Source of the DNA: Mycobacterium basiliense
GTDB taxonomy: Bacteria > Actinomycetota > Actinomycetes > Mycobacteriales > Mycobacteriaceae
Direction of reading: 5' to 3'
Length of the DNA stretch: 64,000 nt
Assembly: GCF_900292015.1 (NCBI RefSeq)
Contig: NZ_LR130759.1
Location: 2,356,001-2,420,000 of the forward strand
Both the position numbers and the translations under genes were made by a program. Every line of letters starts with the position of its first letter. Within the stretch, counting starts at the first letter, position 1. The notes under the pieces were generated by a model. That model saw only the letters and a list, made by a program, of their open reading frames with translations, had not been told where the DNA came from and ran no database searches. Positions 1 through 10,484 of the stretch are shown here, in pieces.

Positions 1-2
1 TC

Positions 3-527
3 CTGCCGGCCTACATTCCGCAAGACGTCGATATGACGGCAGTGAAAGCTGAGGTGGCCGCCATCGGGGTCAGCGCGCCGGAGCCAGCCCTGCCGGGACT
101 CGTCGAAGTGGTCAGTCACGCTCATCACGAGGGCATCAACCTCAAGATTGTGCTGCTCGACCACAATCCTCCCAACGACACTCCCTTGCGGGACATTGCG
201 ACCGTCGTCGGCGCCGACTACCCGGACGCAACGGTGTTGGCGCTCAGCCCGAACTTTGTCGGCAGCTACAGCGCACAGTTCCCGCGTGTCACGCTCGAGG
301 CGGGCGAAGATCATTCCAAGACCGGTAACCCGGTGCAGTCGGCGCAGAACTTTTTACACGAGCTCAATACCCCCGAGTTTCCCTGGACTGGGTTGACCAT
401 TTTCCTGCTGATTGGTGTGCTCGCCGCCGCCGTCGGCACCCGGTTCATGCAGCTCCGCGCCCGGCAATCAGCAACATCTGCCGGCGACGCCGAAGTGCCG
501 CCAGAACGGCCTGATCGGTCAGTCTGA
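3..527 (+). CDS. Rv1476-like membrane protein, 5' end cut by window edge
   Basis: The reading frame is open from base 3 into an in-frame ATG at 33, so the true start lies left of the window; about 175 residues are visible. A soluble region of about 115 residues is followed by one hydrophobic segment (around GLTIFLLIGVLAAAVG) and a short basic, Pro/Glu-rich tail. This suggests a single-pass membrane protein with its globular part N-terminal to the anchor. Position directly before ripA matches Rv1476 of M. tuberculosis (from memory 186 aa, which fits a start about 65 bases off the edge). No catalytic motif is visible and no function can be assigned; the link to cell-wall hydrolysis is positional only. 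Confidence 0.75.
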   Translation: MPAYIPQDVDMTAVKAEVAAIGVSAPEPALPGLVEVVSHAHHEGINLKIVLLDHNPPNDTPLRDIATVVGADYPDATVLALSPNFVGSYSAQFPRVTLEAGEDHSKTGNPVQSAQNFLHELNTPEFPWTGLTIFLLIGVLAAAVGTRFMQLRARQSATSAGDAEVPPERPDRSV

Positions 528-597
528 CCAGGTAGAGGCACCCGGACGGTGTTGGCGCACCGGCCGGGGTGTGCACGGTTGGCAAACGCGTCAGGTA

Positions 598-680
598 ACC
601 GTTCGGTCACATTCATTGCACGTACCGGGTGCACTTTGTGACATACGTTTCTTTAGCGTCGAGTGTGACGTACGGTGCAA
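598..680 (+). promoter_or_regulatory. Probable ripA regulatory region with repeated GTCACA/TGTGAC half-sites
   Basis: The 234 bases between the Rv1476-like gene and ripA carry no gene. Within them lie GTCACA at 606-611 and TGTGAC at 637-642 and 664-669, the last two 27 bases apart. A near-inverted pair, ATTGCACGTAC (614-624) and GTACGGTGCAAAT, flanks the middle site. GTCAC-type repeats are the known core of sites bound by the response regulator MtrA, which controls ripA in mycobacteria. Assigning these half-sites to MtrA is inference. Confidence 0.4.
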
Positions 681-761
681 ATGATGCTTCTGATGCCATT
701 GGCGCTTTCGGTAAAAACGGGCGCCGTCCGTCCGGTTTAAGCCCTAGGAGACCTGAGTCGA

Positions 762-2180
762 ATGAGACGGACCCGCCGTGGCTCTGCTTCACGATCGGCC
801 GCGAGGTTGGTGCGGCCGGCCATTCCGTCGGTCTTGAGTGTGGCGATGTTGGTTTCGACCCCCGGACTGGGCACCGCGGACCCGGGTACCGACACCATCG
901 CGTCCCTGATCGCGGAGGTCGCGAGGGCCAATCAACGGTTAGAGGATCTGAGCGCCACCGTCGAGATGGAGCAAGAGAGCGTCAACAAGGCGATGGTCGA
1001 AGTCGAGACCGCCCGGGAGCAGGCCGTTGCCGCCGGACACCAGCTAGAGGTCAGCGAGCAGGCGGTCCAGGATGCCAACGCTGCCATTGGCGCGGCGCAA
1101 CATCGGTTCGATACGTTCGCGGCGGCCACCTATATGAATGGCCCCTCCGACAGCTACCTGACCGCCACCAGCCCGGACGAGATCATCGCCGCGGCAACTG
1201 CCGCCAAGACTTTGGCCGCTAGCGCCCAGGCCGTGATGACCAACCTGGCGCGGGCCCGTACCGAACAAGTGAACAAGGAGTCGGCGGCGCGGCTAGCCAA
1301 GCAGAATGCCGACCGGGCCGCCGCCGACGCCCAGGCCAGCCAGGATGCGGCGGTGGCGGCGCTCACCGACACCCAACGGAAGTTCGACGAACAGCGTGAG
1401 GAGGTCAATCGCCTGGCCGCCGAGCGCGACGAGGCGCAAGCAAAGCTCCAGGCGGCCAGGCTGGTCGCCTGGACGTCGGCCGGTGGGCAAGGTGCGCCGC
1501 CATCGGACGGCATGTGGGACCCCGCATCGGGGCCGGGAGGCGGGCGCCGCTGGGATGGCTGGGACCCCACGCTGCCGATGATTCCCAGCGCCAACATCCC
1601 GGGCGACCCGATTGCGGTGGTGAACCAGGTGTTGGGGATCTCGGCTACTTCGGCGCAGGTCACCGCGAACATGGGGCGCAAGTTTCTGGAGCAGCTGGGC
1701 ATCCTGCAGCCCACCGACACCGGTATCACCAACGCTGCGGCAGGTTCGGCTTCGGGACGGATTCCCCGGGTCTATGGGCGGCAAGCCTCCGAATATGTGA
1801 TCCGTCGCGGCATGTCGCAGATCGGAGTGCCCTACTCGTGGGGTGGCGGCAACGCCGCCGGCCCCAGTAAAGGAATCGATTCCGGCGCCAGTATCACCGG
1901 CTTCGACTGTTCCGGGCTGGTTCTGTATTCGTTCGCCGGGGTAGGCATCAAGTTGCCGCACTACTCCGGCTCGCAATACAACCTGGGCCGCAAGATCCCG
2001 ACCGCACAGATGCGCCGCGGCGACGTCATCTTCTACGGCCCGGGCGGCAGCCAGCACGTGACCATCTACCTCGGCGACGGCCAGATGCTCGAGGCTCCCG
2101 ACATCGGTTTGAAGGTCCGCGTTGCGCCGGTGCGGACCAGCGGCATGACGCCCTTCGTGGTCCGTTACATCGAGTACTAA
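762..2180 (+). CDS. ripA: RipA, NlpC/P60 peptidoglycan endopeptidase
   Basis: 472 aa, the same length as M. tuberculosis RipA. An N-terminal basic stretch and hydrophobic segment (about residues 8-40) form a signal peptide. A long Ala/Gln/Glu-rich coiled coil (about 45-240) follows, then a Gly/Pro linker, then the NlpC/P60 domain (about 340-472). The catalytic triad is at the family positions: Cys383 in GFDCSGL, His432 in QHVTIY, Glu444 in MLEAP. The enzyme cleaves the D-Glu to meso-DAP bond of peptidoglycan stem peptides at the septum and is needed for daughter-cell separation. The coiled coil is the autoinhibitory segment in the family. The ATG follows a purine-rich stretch (CTAGGAGACC) about 10 bases upstream. 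ripB follows after a 25-base gap and probably shares its transcript. Confidence 0.97.
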   Translation: MRRTRRGSASRSAARLVRPAIPSVLSVAMLVSTPGLGTADPGTDTIASLIAEVARANQRLEDLSATVEMEQESVNKAMVEVETAREQAVAAGHQLEVSEQAVQDANAAIGAAQHRFDTFAAATYMNGPSDSYLTATSPDEIIAAATAAKTLAASAQAVMTNLARARTEQVNKESAARLAKQNADRAAADAQASQDAAVAALTDTQRKFDEQREEVNRLAAERDEAQAKLQAARLVAWTSAGGQGAPPSDGMWDPASGPGGGRRWDGWDPTLPMIPSANIPGDPIAVVNQVLGISATSAQVTANMGRKFLEQLGILQPTDTGITNAAAGSASGRIPRVYGRQASEYVIRRGMSQIGVPYSWGGGNAAGPSKGIDSGASITGFDCSGLVLYSFAGVGIKLPHYSGSQYNLGRKIPTAQMRRGDVIFYGPGGSQHVTIYLGDGQMLEAPDIGLKVRVAPVRTSGMTPFVVRYIEY

Positions 2181-2205
2181 GAAGATGAGTAGTTATCGAG
2201 GTACC

Positions 2206-2925
2206 ATGCGTCACAAACGATTTCGCCTGATCAACCTCGCCTGGATCATCGCGATCGCCACCGGGCTGCTGTTGGCGGTAGCGGCGCCGGCCGATGCCGA
2301 CCCCGGACCGTGGGATCCGACCTTGCCGGCAACCGCCAGTGCGGGTGCCCCTGGCGATGCGCTGGCCATGGCCAACGCGTCGTTACAGGCCACCGCCCAG
2401 GCCACCCAGACCACGCTGGACCTGGGCCGGCAATTTCTGGGCGGGCTAGGGATCAACCTGGGGGGCAACCCCGCCCCCAGCGCCGCCAACACCGGCGCAA
2501 GCCGGATCCCGCGGGTCTACGGCCGCCAGGCGATCGAGTATGTAATCCGCCGGGGTGGTTCGCAGATGGGGGTTCCGTACTCCTGGGGTGGCGGCAGCCT
2601 GCAGGGTCCCAGCAAGGGCGTCGACTCCGGGGCCAATACCGTCGGCTTCGACTGCTCGGGTCTGATGCGATACGCCTTTGCCGGGGTGGGAGTGCTGATC
2701 CCGCGCTACTCCGGTGACCAGTACAACGCGGGCCAGCATATTCCACCCGACCAGGCCAAGCGTGGCGACCTGATCTTCTACGGGCCGAACGGCAGTCAAC
2801 ACGTCACCATGTACCTGGGCAATGGGCAGATGCTCGAGGCAAGCAGCCTCGCCGGCAAAGTCACGGTCAGTCCGGTGCGCAAGGCGGGAATGACGCCGTT
2901 CGTGACTAGGATCATCGAGTACTAA
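2206..2925 (+). CDS. ripB: RipB, short NlpC/P60 peptidoglycan endopeptidase
   Basis: 239 aa from the ATG at 2206, preceded by CGAGG at good spacing; an in-frame ATG at 2185 would add seven residues. A clear signal peptide (hydrophobic about 10-27, AAPADA cleavage region) leads to a linker and a C-terminal NlpC/P60 domain. The triad is Cys150 (GFDCSG), His199 (QHVTMY) and Glu211 (MLEAS), with the same spacing as RipA. The C-terminal domain is strongly similar to that of RipA next door, so the two are tandem paralogs. RipB lacks the N-terminal coiled coil and so is not autoinhibited in that way. Its expected role is hydrolysis of the same D-Glu/DAP bond outside the membrane, partly redundant with RipA. 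Confidence 0.96.
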   Translation: MRHKRFRLINLAWIIAIATGLLLAVAAPADADPGPWDPTLPATASAGAPGDALAMANASLQATAQATQTTLDLGRQFLGGLGINLGGNPAPSAANTGASRIPRVYGRQAIEYVIRRGGSQMGVPYSWGGGSLQGPSKGVDSGANTVGFDCSGLMRYAFAGVGVLIPRYSGDQYNAGQHIPPDQAKRGDLIFYGPNGSQHVTMYLGNGQMLEASSLAGKVTVSPVRKAGMTPFVTRIIEY

Positions 2926-3124
2926 AGCCAGGTGTGTCGGCTCGGGCAACGGGCCGGACGCTTGGGACGTAGCGAGGTGTGGTCGTCCGGCCAGGTGAGC
3001 CGGGCGGGAACCGCGGCGTCGACGGAATCCAGGACGCCTGGAATAGTTGAACGCGGGCACGTCGTCGCTACCGCGATTTTGTCGTGTCAGCAGTCGTGTC
3101 TGATCGAGCGGTGGAGGGTTGTTG

Positions 3125-4240
3125 ATGACATCAGCAGGTGGCGGTTACTCGGGTCCGGGTGGGCAGTCAAGTCCCCCGGCCCATGAGGCGCCTTCAGGTG
3201 GCCCGGACGGGCTGGCTGCCGAGGTACACACCCTCGAGCGGGCGATCTTCGAGGTCAAGCGCATCATCGTCGGCCAGGACCAGCTGGTGGAGCGGATGCT
3301 GGTGGGCCTGCTGGCCAAAGGGCATGTGCTGCTCGAGGGTGTTCCCGGGGTCGCCAAAACGTTGGCGGTGGAAACCTTCGCCCGGGTGGTCGGCGGGTCA
3401 TTCGCACGCATTCAGTTCACGCCCGACCTGGTACCCACCGATATCGTCGGTACCCGCATTTACCGGCAGGGCAAAGAGGAATTCGACACCGAGCTCGGCC
3501 CGGTGGTGGTCAACTTCCTGCTCGCAGACGAGATCAACCGTGCGCCGGCAAAGGTGCAGTCGGCGCTGCTCGAGGTGATGGCCGAACGCCACGTGTCCAT
3601 CGGCGGCAAGACCTTCCCGATGCCCAACCCGTTCCTGGTGATGGCGACCCAGAACCCGATCGAACAGGAAGGCGTGTACCCACTGCCCGAGGCGCAGCGA
3701 GACCGCTTCCTGTTCAAGATCAACGTCGGCTATCCGTCACCCGAAGAGGAGCGGGAGATCATCTACCGGATGGGGGTCACCCCACCTCAGCCCAAACAGA
3801 TCCTGAACCCGGGTGACCTACTGCGGCTGCAGGGCATCGCGGCCAACAACTTCGTGCACCATGCGCTGGTCGACTACGTGGTTCGGGTGGTGATGGCGAC
3901 CCGCCAGCCCGAGCAACTCGGCATGAACGACGTCAAGACCTGGATCGCGTTCGGCGCTTCCCCGCGCGCGTCGCTGGGCATCATCGCCGCCTCCCGGGCA
4001 TTGGCCCTGGTCCGCGGTCGCGACTATGTAATCCCACAGGACATCATCGAGGTGGTGCCGGACGTGCTGCGGCATCGCCTGGTACTCACCTACGACGCGT
4101 TGGCCGACGAGATCTCACCGGAGATTGTCATCAACCGGGTCCTGCAGACGGTTGCCCTGCCGCAGGTGAATGCCGTACCCCAGCAAGGTCATTCGGTGCC
4201 CCCGGTGATGCAGGCCGCCGCCGCGGCTGGCGGTCGGTGA
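3125..4240 (+). CDS. moxR1: MoxR1, MoxR-family AAA+ ATPase
   Basis: 371 aa from the ATG at 3125, which sits six bases after GGAGGG; a TTG two codons upstream is a worse start. Walker A is GVPGVAKT (72-79), Walker B LLADEINR (132-139) and sensor 1 MATQNP (about 173-178), all typical of MoxR ATPases. The N-terminal 25 residues are Gly/Pro/Ser-rich and probably disordered. MoxR proteins act as chaperones for VWA-domain partners, and the next two genes encode exactly such partners (DUF58 and VWA), with stop/start overlap to the first. A 200-base gap separates it from ripB, and I see nothing convincing in that gap beyond the ribosome-binding site. Confidence 0.95.
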   Translation: MTSAGGGYSGPGGQSSPPAHEAPSGGPDGLAAEVHTLERAIFEVKRIIVGQDQLVERMLVGLLAKGHVLLEGVPGVAKTLAVETFARVVGGSFARIQFTPDLVPTDIVGTRIYRQGKEEFDTELGPVVVNFLLADEINRAPAKVQSALLEVMAERHVSIGGKTFPMPNPFLVMATQNPIEQEGVYPLPEAQRDRFLFKINVGYPSPEEEREIIYRMGVTPPQPKQILNPGDLLRLQGIAANNFVHHALVDYVVRVVMATRQPEQLGMNDVKTWIAFGASPRASLGIIAASRALALVRGRDYVIPQDIIEVVPDVLRHRLVLTYDALADEISPEIVINRVLQTVALPQVNAVPQQGHSVPPVMQAAAAAGGR

Positions 4241-5211
4241 GCGATTCGGGCCCGGTGGCCCAGGAGGCGGTGGGGCCAGCTGCCGTTCATCCGCCGTCGA
4301 TGCAGCGCGGAGACATCAACGATCCCAAGCTGGCGGCGGCGCTGAAGACGCTTGAGCTAACTGTGCGTCACAAGCTGGACGGTGTGCTACACGGCGACCA
4401 TTTGGGCCTGCTGCCAGGTCCGGGCACCGAGCCCGGGGAGTCCCGCATTTACCAGCCCGGCGATGACGTGCGCCGGATGGACTGGTCGGTCACCGCTCGC
4501 ACCACCACGCCGCACGTCCGCCAGATGATCGCGGACCGGGAACTGGAAACCTGGCTGGTGGTCGACATGTCGGCCAGCCTGGACTTCGGCACCGCGGTGT
4601 GCGAGAAGCGGGACCTCGCGGTGGCGGCGGCCGCGGCAATTTCCTATCTCAACAGCGGTGGTGGCAACCGCCTTGGGGCGTTGGTCTCCAACGGCGCAAA
4701 TCTGACCCGGGTGCCGGCGCGGTCCGGTCGCCAGCATCTGCACACGATGCTGCGCACCATCGCGACCACACCCAAGGCGCCGGTCGGGGTGCGGGGTGAC
4801 CTGGCGGTTGCCATCGATGCACTGCGCCGGCCGGAGCGCCGTCGCGGAATGGCCGTGATCATCAGCGACTTTCTGGGACCGATCAATTGGATGCGTCCAC
4901 TGCGGGCAATCTCGGCCCGCCACGAAGTGCTGGCCATTGAGGTGCTCGATCCCCGCGATGTCGAACTGCCCGATATCGGCGACGTGATCCTGCAGGATGC
5001 CGAATCCGGCGTGACCCGCGAGTTCACCATCGATGCGCAGCTGCAGAGCGACTTTGCTCGGGCCGCCGCGGTCCACCGCGCCGAGGTTGCCCGCACGATC
5101 CGCGGTTGCGGGGCACCGGTGATGTCGCTTCGCACCGACCGGGATTGGATCGCCGACATCGTGCGTTTCGTCGCCTCCCGTCGGCGTGGGGCAATGGCGG
5201 GTCGCCGGTGA
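4237..5211 (+). CDS. DUF58 protein, MoxR partner (Rv1480-like)
   Basis: 324 aa from a GTG that overlaps the moxR1 stop (GTGA), indicating translational coupling. It carries the DUF58 signature GDDVRRMDWSVTARTTTPHV near residues 72-91. A VWA-like fold with a degenerate metal site follows (VVDMSASLDFG, Asp-x-Ser-x-Ser present). No signal peptide or transmembrane segment is visible, so it should be cytoplasmic. In MoxR-DUF58-VWA operons the ATPase is thought to assemble or activate a metal-dependent complex at the membrane. The exact substrate in mycobacteria is not known, and the sequence does not reveal it. Confidence 0.9.
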   Translation: MSDSGPVAQEAVGPAAVHPPSMQRGDINDPKLAAALKTLELTVRHKLDGVLHGDHLGLLPGPGTEPGESRIYQPGDDVRRMDWSVTARTTTPHVRQMIADRELETWLVVDMSASLDFGTAVCEKRDLAVAAAAAISYLNSGGGNRLGALVSNGANLTRVPARSGRQHLHTMLRTIATTPKAPVGVRGDLAVAIDALRRPERRRGMAVIISDFLGPINWMRPLRAISARHEVLAIEVLDPRDVELPDIGDVILQDAESGVTREFTIDAQLQSDFARAAAVHRAEVARTIRGCGAPVMSLRTDRDWIADIVRFVASRRRGAMAGRR

Positions 5212-5245
5212 CACAAACGCTCATACACATTGAGACGGGTTTGTT

Positions 5246-6253
5246 ATGACTTTGCCGCTGCTTGGACCGATGACGCTGTCCGGCTTCGCCCATTCCTGGT
5301 TCTTTCTGTTCCTCCTTATCGTTGTCGGGTTGGTCGCGCTCTACGTGGTGCTCCAGCTGGCTCGCCAGAAGCGAATGCTGCGGTTCGCCAACATGGAATT
5401 GCTGGAGAGCGTGGCCCCGCTGCGGCCATCGCGCTTTCGGCATATTCCGGCCATCCTGCTGGCGTTGTCGCTGGTGCTGTTCACCGTCGCGATGGCCGGG
5501 CCGACGCACGACGTCCGGATTCCACGCAACCGCGCCGTGGTCATGTTGGTGATCGACGTGTCGCAATCGATGCGCGCCACCGACGTCGAACCCAACCGGA
5601 TGGTCGCCGCGCAGGAGGCTGCCAAGCAGTTCGCCGACGAATTGACCCCCGGAATCAACCTTGGACTGATCGCCTATGCGGGCACGGCGACGGTCCTGGT
5701 CTCGCCGACGACAAACCGGGAGGCGACCAAGGCGGCGCTGGACAAGCTACAGTTCGCCGACCGCACGGCCACCGGGGAGGCCATCTTCACCGCCTTGCAG
5801 GCCATCGCCACCGTGGGCGCGGTGATCGGTGGCGGCGATACGCCGCCGCCGGCGCGCATCGTGTTGTTCTCCGACGGCAAGGAGACGATGCCCACCAACC
5901 CGGACAACCCCAAGGGAGCCTTTACCGCCGCCCGTACCGCCAAGGACCAAGGCGTGCCGATCTCGACGATCTCGTTCGGCACCCCCTATGGCTTCGTCGA
6001 GATCAACGACCAGCGCCAGCCCGTCCCCGTCGACGACGAGACGCTCAAGAAGGTCGCCCAACTCTCCGGTGGAAATGCTTATAACGCGGCGACGCTGGCG
6101 GAGCTGAAGGCCGTGTACGCATCGCTGCAGCAGCAGATCGGCTACGAGACCATCAGGGGCGACGCCAGCATGGGTTGGTTGCGGCTCGGTGCGCTGGTCC
6201 TGGTGCTGGCTGCGTTGGCCGCGCTGTTGATCAACCGGCGGCTGCCCACCTGA
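5246..6253 (+). CDS. VWA-domain membrane protein (Rv1481-like)
   Basis: 335 aa. Two transmembrane segments lie near residues 17-37 and 67-84, followed by a von Willebrand factor A domain with a complete MIDAS motif DVSQS (104-108) and later Thr/Asp residues ([10 protein letters not shown]). A C-terminal transmembrane segment (about 311-330) ends in a short RR tail. This TM-TM-VWA-TM layout is the usual one for MoxR-linked BatA-type proteins. It is the third gene of the moxR1 unit, 34 bases after the DUF58 gene, and probably forms the membrane part of the MoxR1 complex. Confidence 0.9.
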   Translation: MTLPLLGPMTLSGFAHSWFFLFLLIVVGLVALYVVLQLARQKRMLRFANMELLESVAPLRPSRFRHIPAILLALSLVLFTVAMAGPTHDVRIPRNRAVVMLVIDVSQSMRATDVEPNRMVAAQEAAKQFADELTPGINLGLIAYAGTATVLVSPTTNREATKAALDKLQFADRTATGEAIFTALQAIATVGAVIGGGDTPPPARIVLFSDGKETMPTNPDNPKGAFTAARTAKDQGVPISTISFGTPYGFVEINDQRQPVPVDDETLKKVAQLSGGNAYNAATLAELKAVYASLQQQIGYETIRGDASMGWLRLGALVLVLAALAALLINRRLPT

Positions 6254-6313
6254 CTTTGCGGGAGCGTGACGACATGGCGAAACCCGGCTCTTGAAGTCCA
6301 GATGTTGCAACGA

Positions 6314-6357
6314 CAACGTGACTTCACGGGGCACAAGATTGTCGTGGTGTCACGTTG
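6314..6357. promoter_or_regulatory. Inverted repeat upstream of fabG1-inhA, possible operator
   Basis: A perfect 9-base inverted repeat, CAACGTGAC at 6314-6322 and GTCACGTTG at 6349-6357, separated by 26 bases. It lies about 50-90 bases before the fabG1 GTG, where a repressor or activator would act. The intervening sequence also has ACGACA and TTGTCGT as partial complements. Regulatory function is inferred from symmetry and position only. Confidence 0.35.
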
Positions 6358-6394
6358 GCGACGAGCCGGTTACAGTCCTGCTCACATGAGGCGC

Positions 6395-8008
<1,614 letters not shown>

Positions 8009-8024
8009 TAGGCAACAGAATACC

Positions 8025-9035
8025 GTGGAATTTGATGCCGTCCTACTGCTGTCCTTCGGCGGGCCGGAGGGGCCTGAACAGGTGCGGCCCTTCCTGGAGA
8101 ACGTCACCAGGGGTCGCGGTGTGCCGGCCGAACGGCTCGATGCGGTGGCCGAGCACTATTATCATTTCGGGGGCGTATCGCCGATCAACGGCATCAACCG
8201 TGCGTTAATCGCAGAGCTGCAAGCCGAACAGGATCTGCCGGTGTACTTCGGCAACCGAAATTGGGAACCCTATGTCGAAGACGCGGTTACGGCGATGCGG
8301 GCCAAGGGTATTCGTCGTGCAGCGGTATTCACCACCTCGGCATGGAGTGGATACTCCGGCTGCACACAGTACGTCGAGGACATAGCCAGGGCACGGCTGG
8401 CGGCCGGACCAGATGCACCCGAATTGGTGAAGCTAAGGCCCTATTTCGACCATCCGATGTTCGTCGAGATGTTCGTGGACGCGATCGCCGCGGCGGCCGA
8501 AGGCATGCCCGATGACGCGCGCCTGGTATTCACCGCTCATTCGATTCCGGTGGCTGCGGATCGGCGCTGCGGTCCGCAGCTCTACAGCCGCCAAGTCATT
8601 TATGCCGCAAAGCTGGTCGCGGCTGCTGCCGGATACGCCGACTATGACGTGGCCTGGCAGTCCCGGTCGGGCCCGCCCCGGGTTCCCTGGCTAGAGCCCG
8701 ATATTGCCGACCACCTCGAAACATTGGCTGCCGCCGGCACCAACGCCGTGATCGTTTGTCCCGTCGGATTTGTCGCCGATCACATCGAGGTGGTGTGGGA
8801 TCTTGATCATGAGTTGCGATCCCAGGCCGAGGCGGCGGGCATGGCATTTTCCCGTGTCCGCACGCCCAACGCCGATCGGCGATTCGCACGTCTGGCCGCG
8901 GGTTTGATCGACGAAGTCCGCCATGGCCGGGCGCCCGTCCGGGTCGGCGGCACCGATCCGGTGCCCGGCTGTCTGGCCAGTGTCGATGGGGAGCCCTGCC
9001 GTCCACCGCACTGCGTAGCACAGGCAAGCGACTAG
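8025..9035 (+). CDS. hemH: Ferrochelatase (coproporphyrin-type in actinobacteria)
   Basis: 336 aa from a GTG at 8025 (reads [17 protein letters not shown]), which matches the known start context of M. tuberculosis HemZ/HemH; a longer in-frame reading overlaps inhA and is unlikely. Family motifs are present: LSFGGPEG at the N-terminus, FTAHSIP around 169-175, and QSRSGPP later. Cysteines suited to the [2Fe-2S] cluster of actinobacterial enzymes are seen at Cys182 (RRCGP) and in the C-terminal GCLAS..PCRPPHC. It inserts iron into coproporphyrin III in the actinobacterial heme pathway. Its placement behind fabG1-inhA suggests read-through from that promoter. Confidence 0.96.
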   Translation: MEFDAVLLLSFGGPEGPEQVRPFLENVTRGRGVPAERLDAVAEHYYHFGGVSPINGINRALIAELQAEQDLPVYFGNRNWEPYVEDAVTAMRAKGIRRAAVFTTSAWSGYSGCTQYVEDIARARLAAGPDAPELVKLRPYFDHPMFVEMFVDAIAAAAEGMPDDARLVFTAHSIPVAADRRCGPQLYSRQVIYAAKLVAAAAGYADYDVAWQSRSGPPRVPWLEPDIADHLETLAAAGTNAVIVCPVGFVADHIEVVWDLDHELRSQAEAAGMAFSRVRTPNADRRFARLAAGLIDEVRHGRAPVRVGGTDPVPGCLASVDGEPCRPPHCVAQASD

Positions 9036-9047
9036 GCGGCCACGTGG

Positions 9048-9977
9048 TCAGTCCGACCAGGCGGAGTGCAGGATCGCGCTAACCGCGGCCATCCGAGCCG
9101 AACGCACCACGGCGGTCAGCGGCCGCAGCGCCGCGGTGGCGACCTGGGCGTCCGATGACGATTGGGTGCCGATCCTGGCGACGATGCGGTCGGTGGTGGC
9201 GTCGGGTAGCCGGCTGAGCCCCACGCCCACCGCGATGATCGCGTCGACGTGCGCGGCGTTCTCCAATACCCGCAGGGCGCGGGTCGGCGCGTGGTCGGGA
9301 ATCCGGTGTTGACGCGCGGATTCCAGCAACTGCTCGACCAGGCCGCGCGGATTGGCGACGTCGCTAGCACCCAGTCCCAGGCCCATGGTGCTTAGTGCGT
9401 CGGCGGCCGAGCGCACCGCAGAGCGCAGTGCGTATTCGGCATCACCCAGCTCGTGGTGCTCGAATACCGGCGTACCGGGCAAGGAGTACACCGTCCAGGC
9501 CAGGGCGCACAATTCGGGTGTGGCCGCGTCGTCATCGAGTGTCTCTTCGATTTCGCCGTAGGAGAATTCCGGTACCAACCCGATCGAGGTGCCGGGATCG
9601 TTCGGGTTGGTGACGATCACCGCCTCACCCGCGGCCAACGCATCGCGCTCGAACTGTGTTCCGGCCGCCAATCCACGCACATCGCCTGGCACCGGCAATA
9701 CCACATTGATCGTTCCGCGCAATCGATCCGCGCTACCGGGCTCGGCGATGGTCGACCGGCCCACTGCGGCTCGCAGCGTCTGCAGCAGTGACACCGTACC
9801 CGCATTGTGCACATCGGGCCATGGCAGACCCGTGTGGCCAGCCGCCACGGCATCATAGGCGGTGACCGATTGCGTTGGCGCCCATAGTGATAATGCGTCC
9901 AAGAAGTCGTCGGGCGCTGCCTTACCCGCGAGCCAGGCATTGGCCCACATGGACAGCGAAACACTGGGACACCACAT
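9048..9977 (-). CDS. Conserved hypothetical protein (Rv1486c-like)
   Basis: 309 aa from the ATG at 9977 ([18 protein letters not shown]). Open reading frame continues upstream, but that part is low-complexity Gln/Arg/His antisense to the nfeD gene and is not credible. The protein is Ala/Asp-rich and cytoplasmic-looking, with no signal peptide, transmembrane segment or recognised catalytic motif. Its position between hemH (convergent, 12 bases apart) and the divergent nfeD-like gene matches Rv1486c, which from memory is also of unknown function. No function is assigned. Confidence 0.8.
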   Translation of the reverse strand: MWCPSVSLSMWANAWLAGKAAPDDFLDALSLWAPTQSVTAYDAVAAGHTGLPWPDVHNAGTVSLLQTLRAAVGRSTIAEPGSADRLRGTINVVLPVPGDVRGLAAGTQFERDALAAGEAVIVTNPNDPGTSIGLVPEFSYGEIEETLDDDAATPELCALAWTVYSLPGTPVFEHHELGDAEYALRSAVRSAADALSTMGLGLGASDVANPRGLVEQLLESARQHRIPDHAPTRALRVLENAAHVDAIIAVGVGLSRLPDATTDRIVARIGTQSSSDAQVATAALRPLTAVVRSARMAAVSAILHSAWSD

Positions 9978-10034
9978 GGTCTCGCAGTGTAGTTGCTCGC
10001 CGCGGTTGAGGCGGATCACGCGTATCCTGTGGCC

Positions 10035-10469
10035 ATGCCCGTCGCGCTGATCTGGCTGATCGCAGCGTTGGTACTCGCCGGCGCGGAGGCATTGACCGGC
10101 GACATGTTCTTGCTGATGCTCGGTGGCGGCGCGCTTGCGGCCGCGGCGAGCAGCTGGCTTGCGGACTGGCCGGTATGGGCGGACGGAATCGTGTTTCTGA
10201 TCGTCTCGGTGCTGCTGCTGTCGCTGGTTCGACCCACGTTGCGCCGGCGGCTGGCACCGGGCAAAGGCCTGCGGATGGGCATCAAGGCGCTGGAGGGCAA
10301 GAATGCGCTGGTGCTCGATCGGGTCGCTCATGATGCGGGCCAGGTGAAAATTGACGGCGAAGTGTGGACGGCACGCCCGCTAAACGAGGGGGACGTGTTC
10401 GAACCGGGTGATTCGGTGACGGTGGTGCACATCGAAGGCGCCACCGCGGTGGTGTTCAGGGACGTATAG
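10035..10469 (+). CDS. NfeD-family membrane protein (Rv1487-like)
   Basis: 144 aa. Three hydrophobic segments occupy residues 1-75 ([45 protein letters not shown]). A small C-terminal beta-barrel (about 85-144) with the OB-like NfeD pattern Gxx[21 protein letters not shown] follows. NfeD proteins pair with SPFH/stomatin proteins, and such a gene follows 15 bases later. The expected role is organisation of membrane microdomains or quality control; no direct activity is visible. It diverges from the Rv1486c-like gene, with only 57 bases between the starts. Confidence 0.9.
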   Translation: MPVALIWLIAALVLAGAEALTGDMFLLMLGGGALAAAASSWLADWPVWADGIVFLIVSVLLLSLVRPTLRRRLAPGKGLRMGIKALEGKNALVLDRVAHDAGQVKIDGEVWTARPLNEGDVFEPGDSVTVVHIEGATAVVFRDV

Positions 10470-10484
10470 CAACTCGAGAGAGGT

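Noticed and set aside
9978..10331. Long N-terminal extension of the Rv1486c-like protein
   Set aside because: The extension is antisense to the nfeD gene and is Gln/His/Arg-rich, typical of shadow coding in GC-rich DNA.
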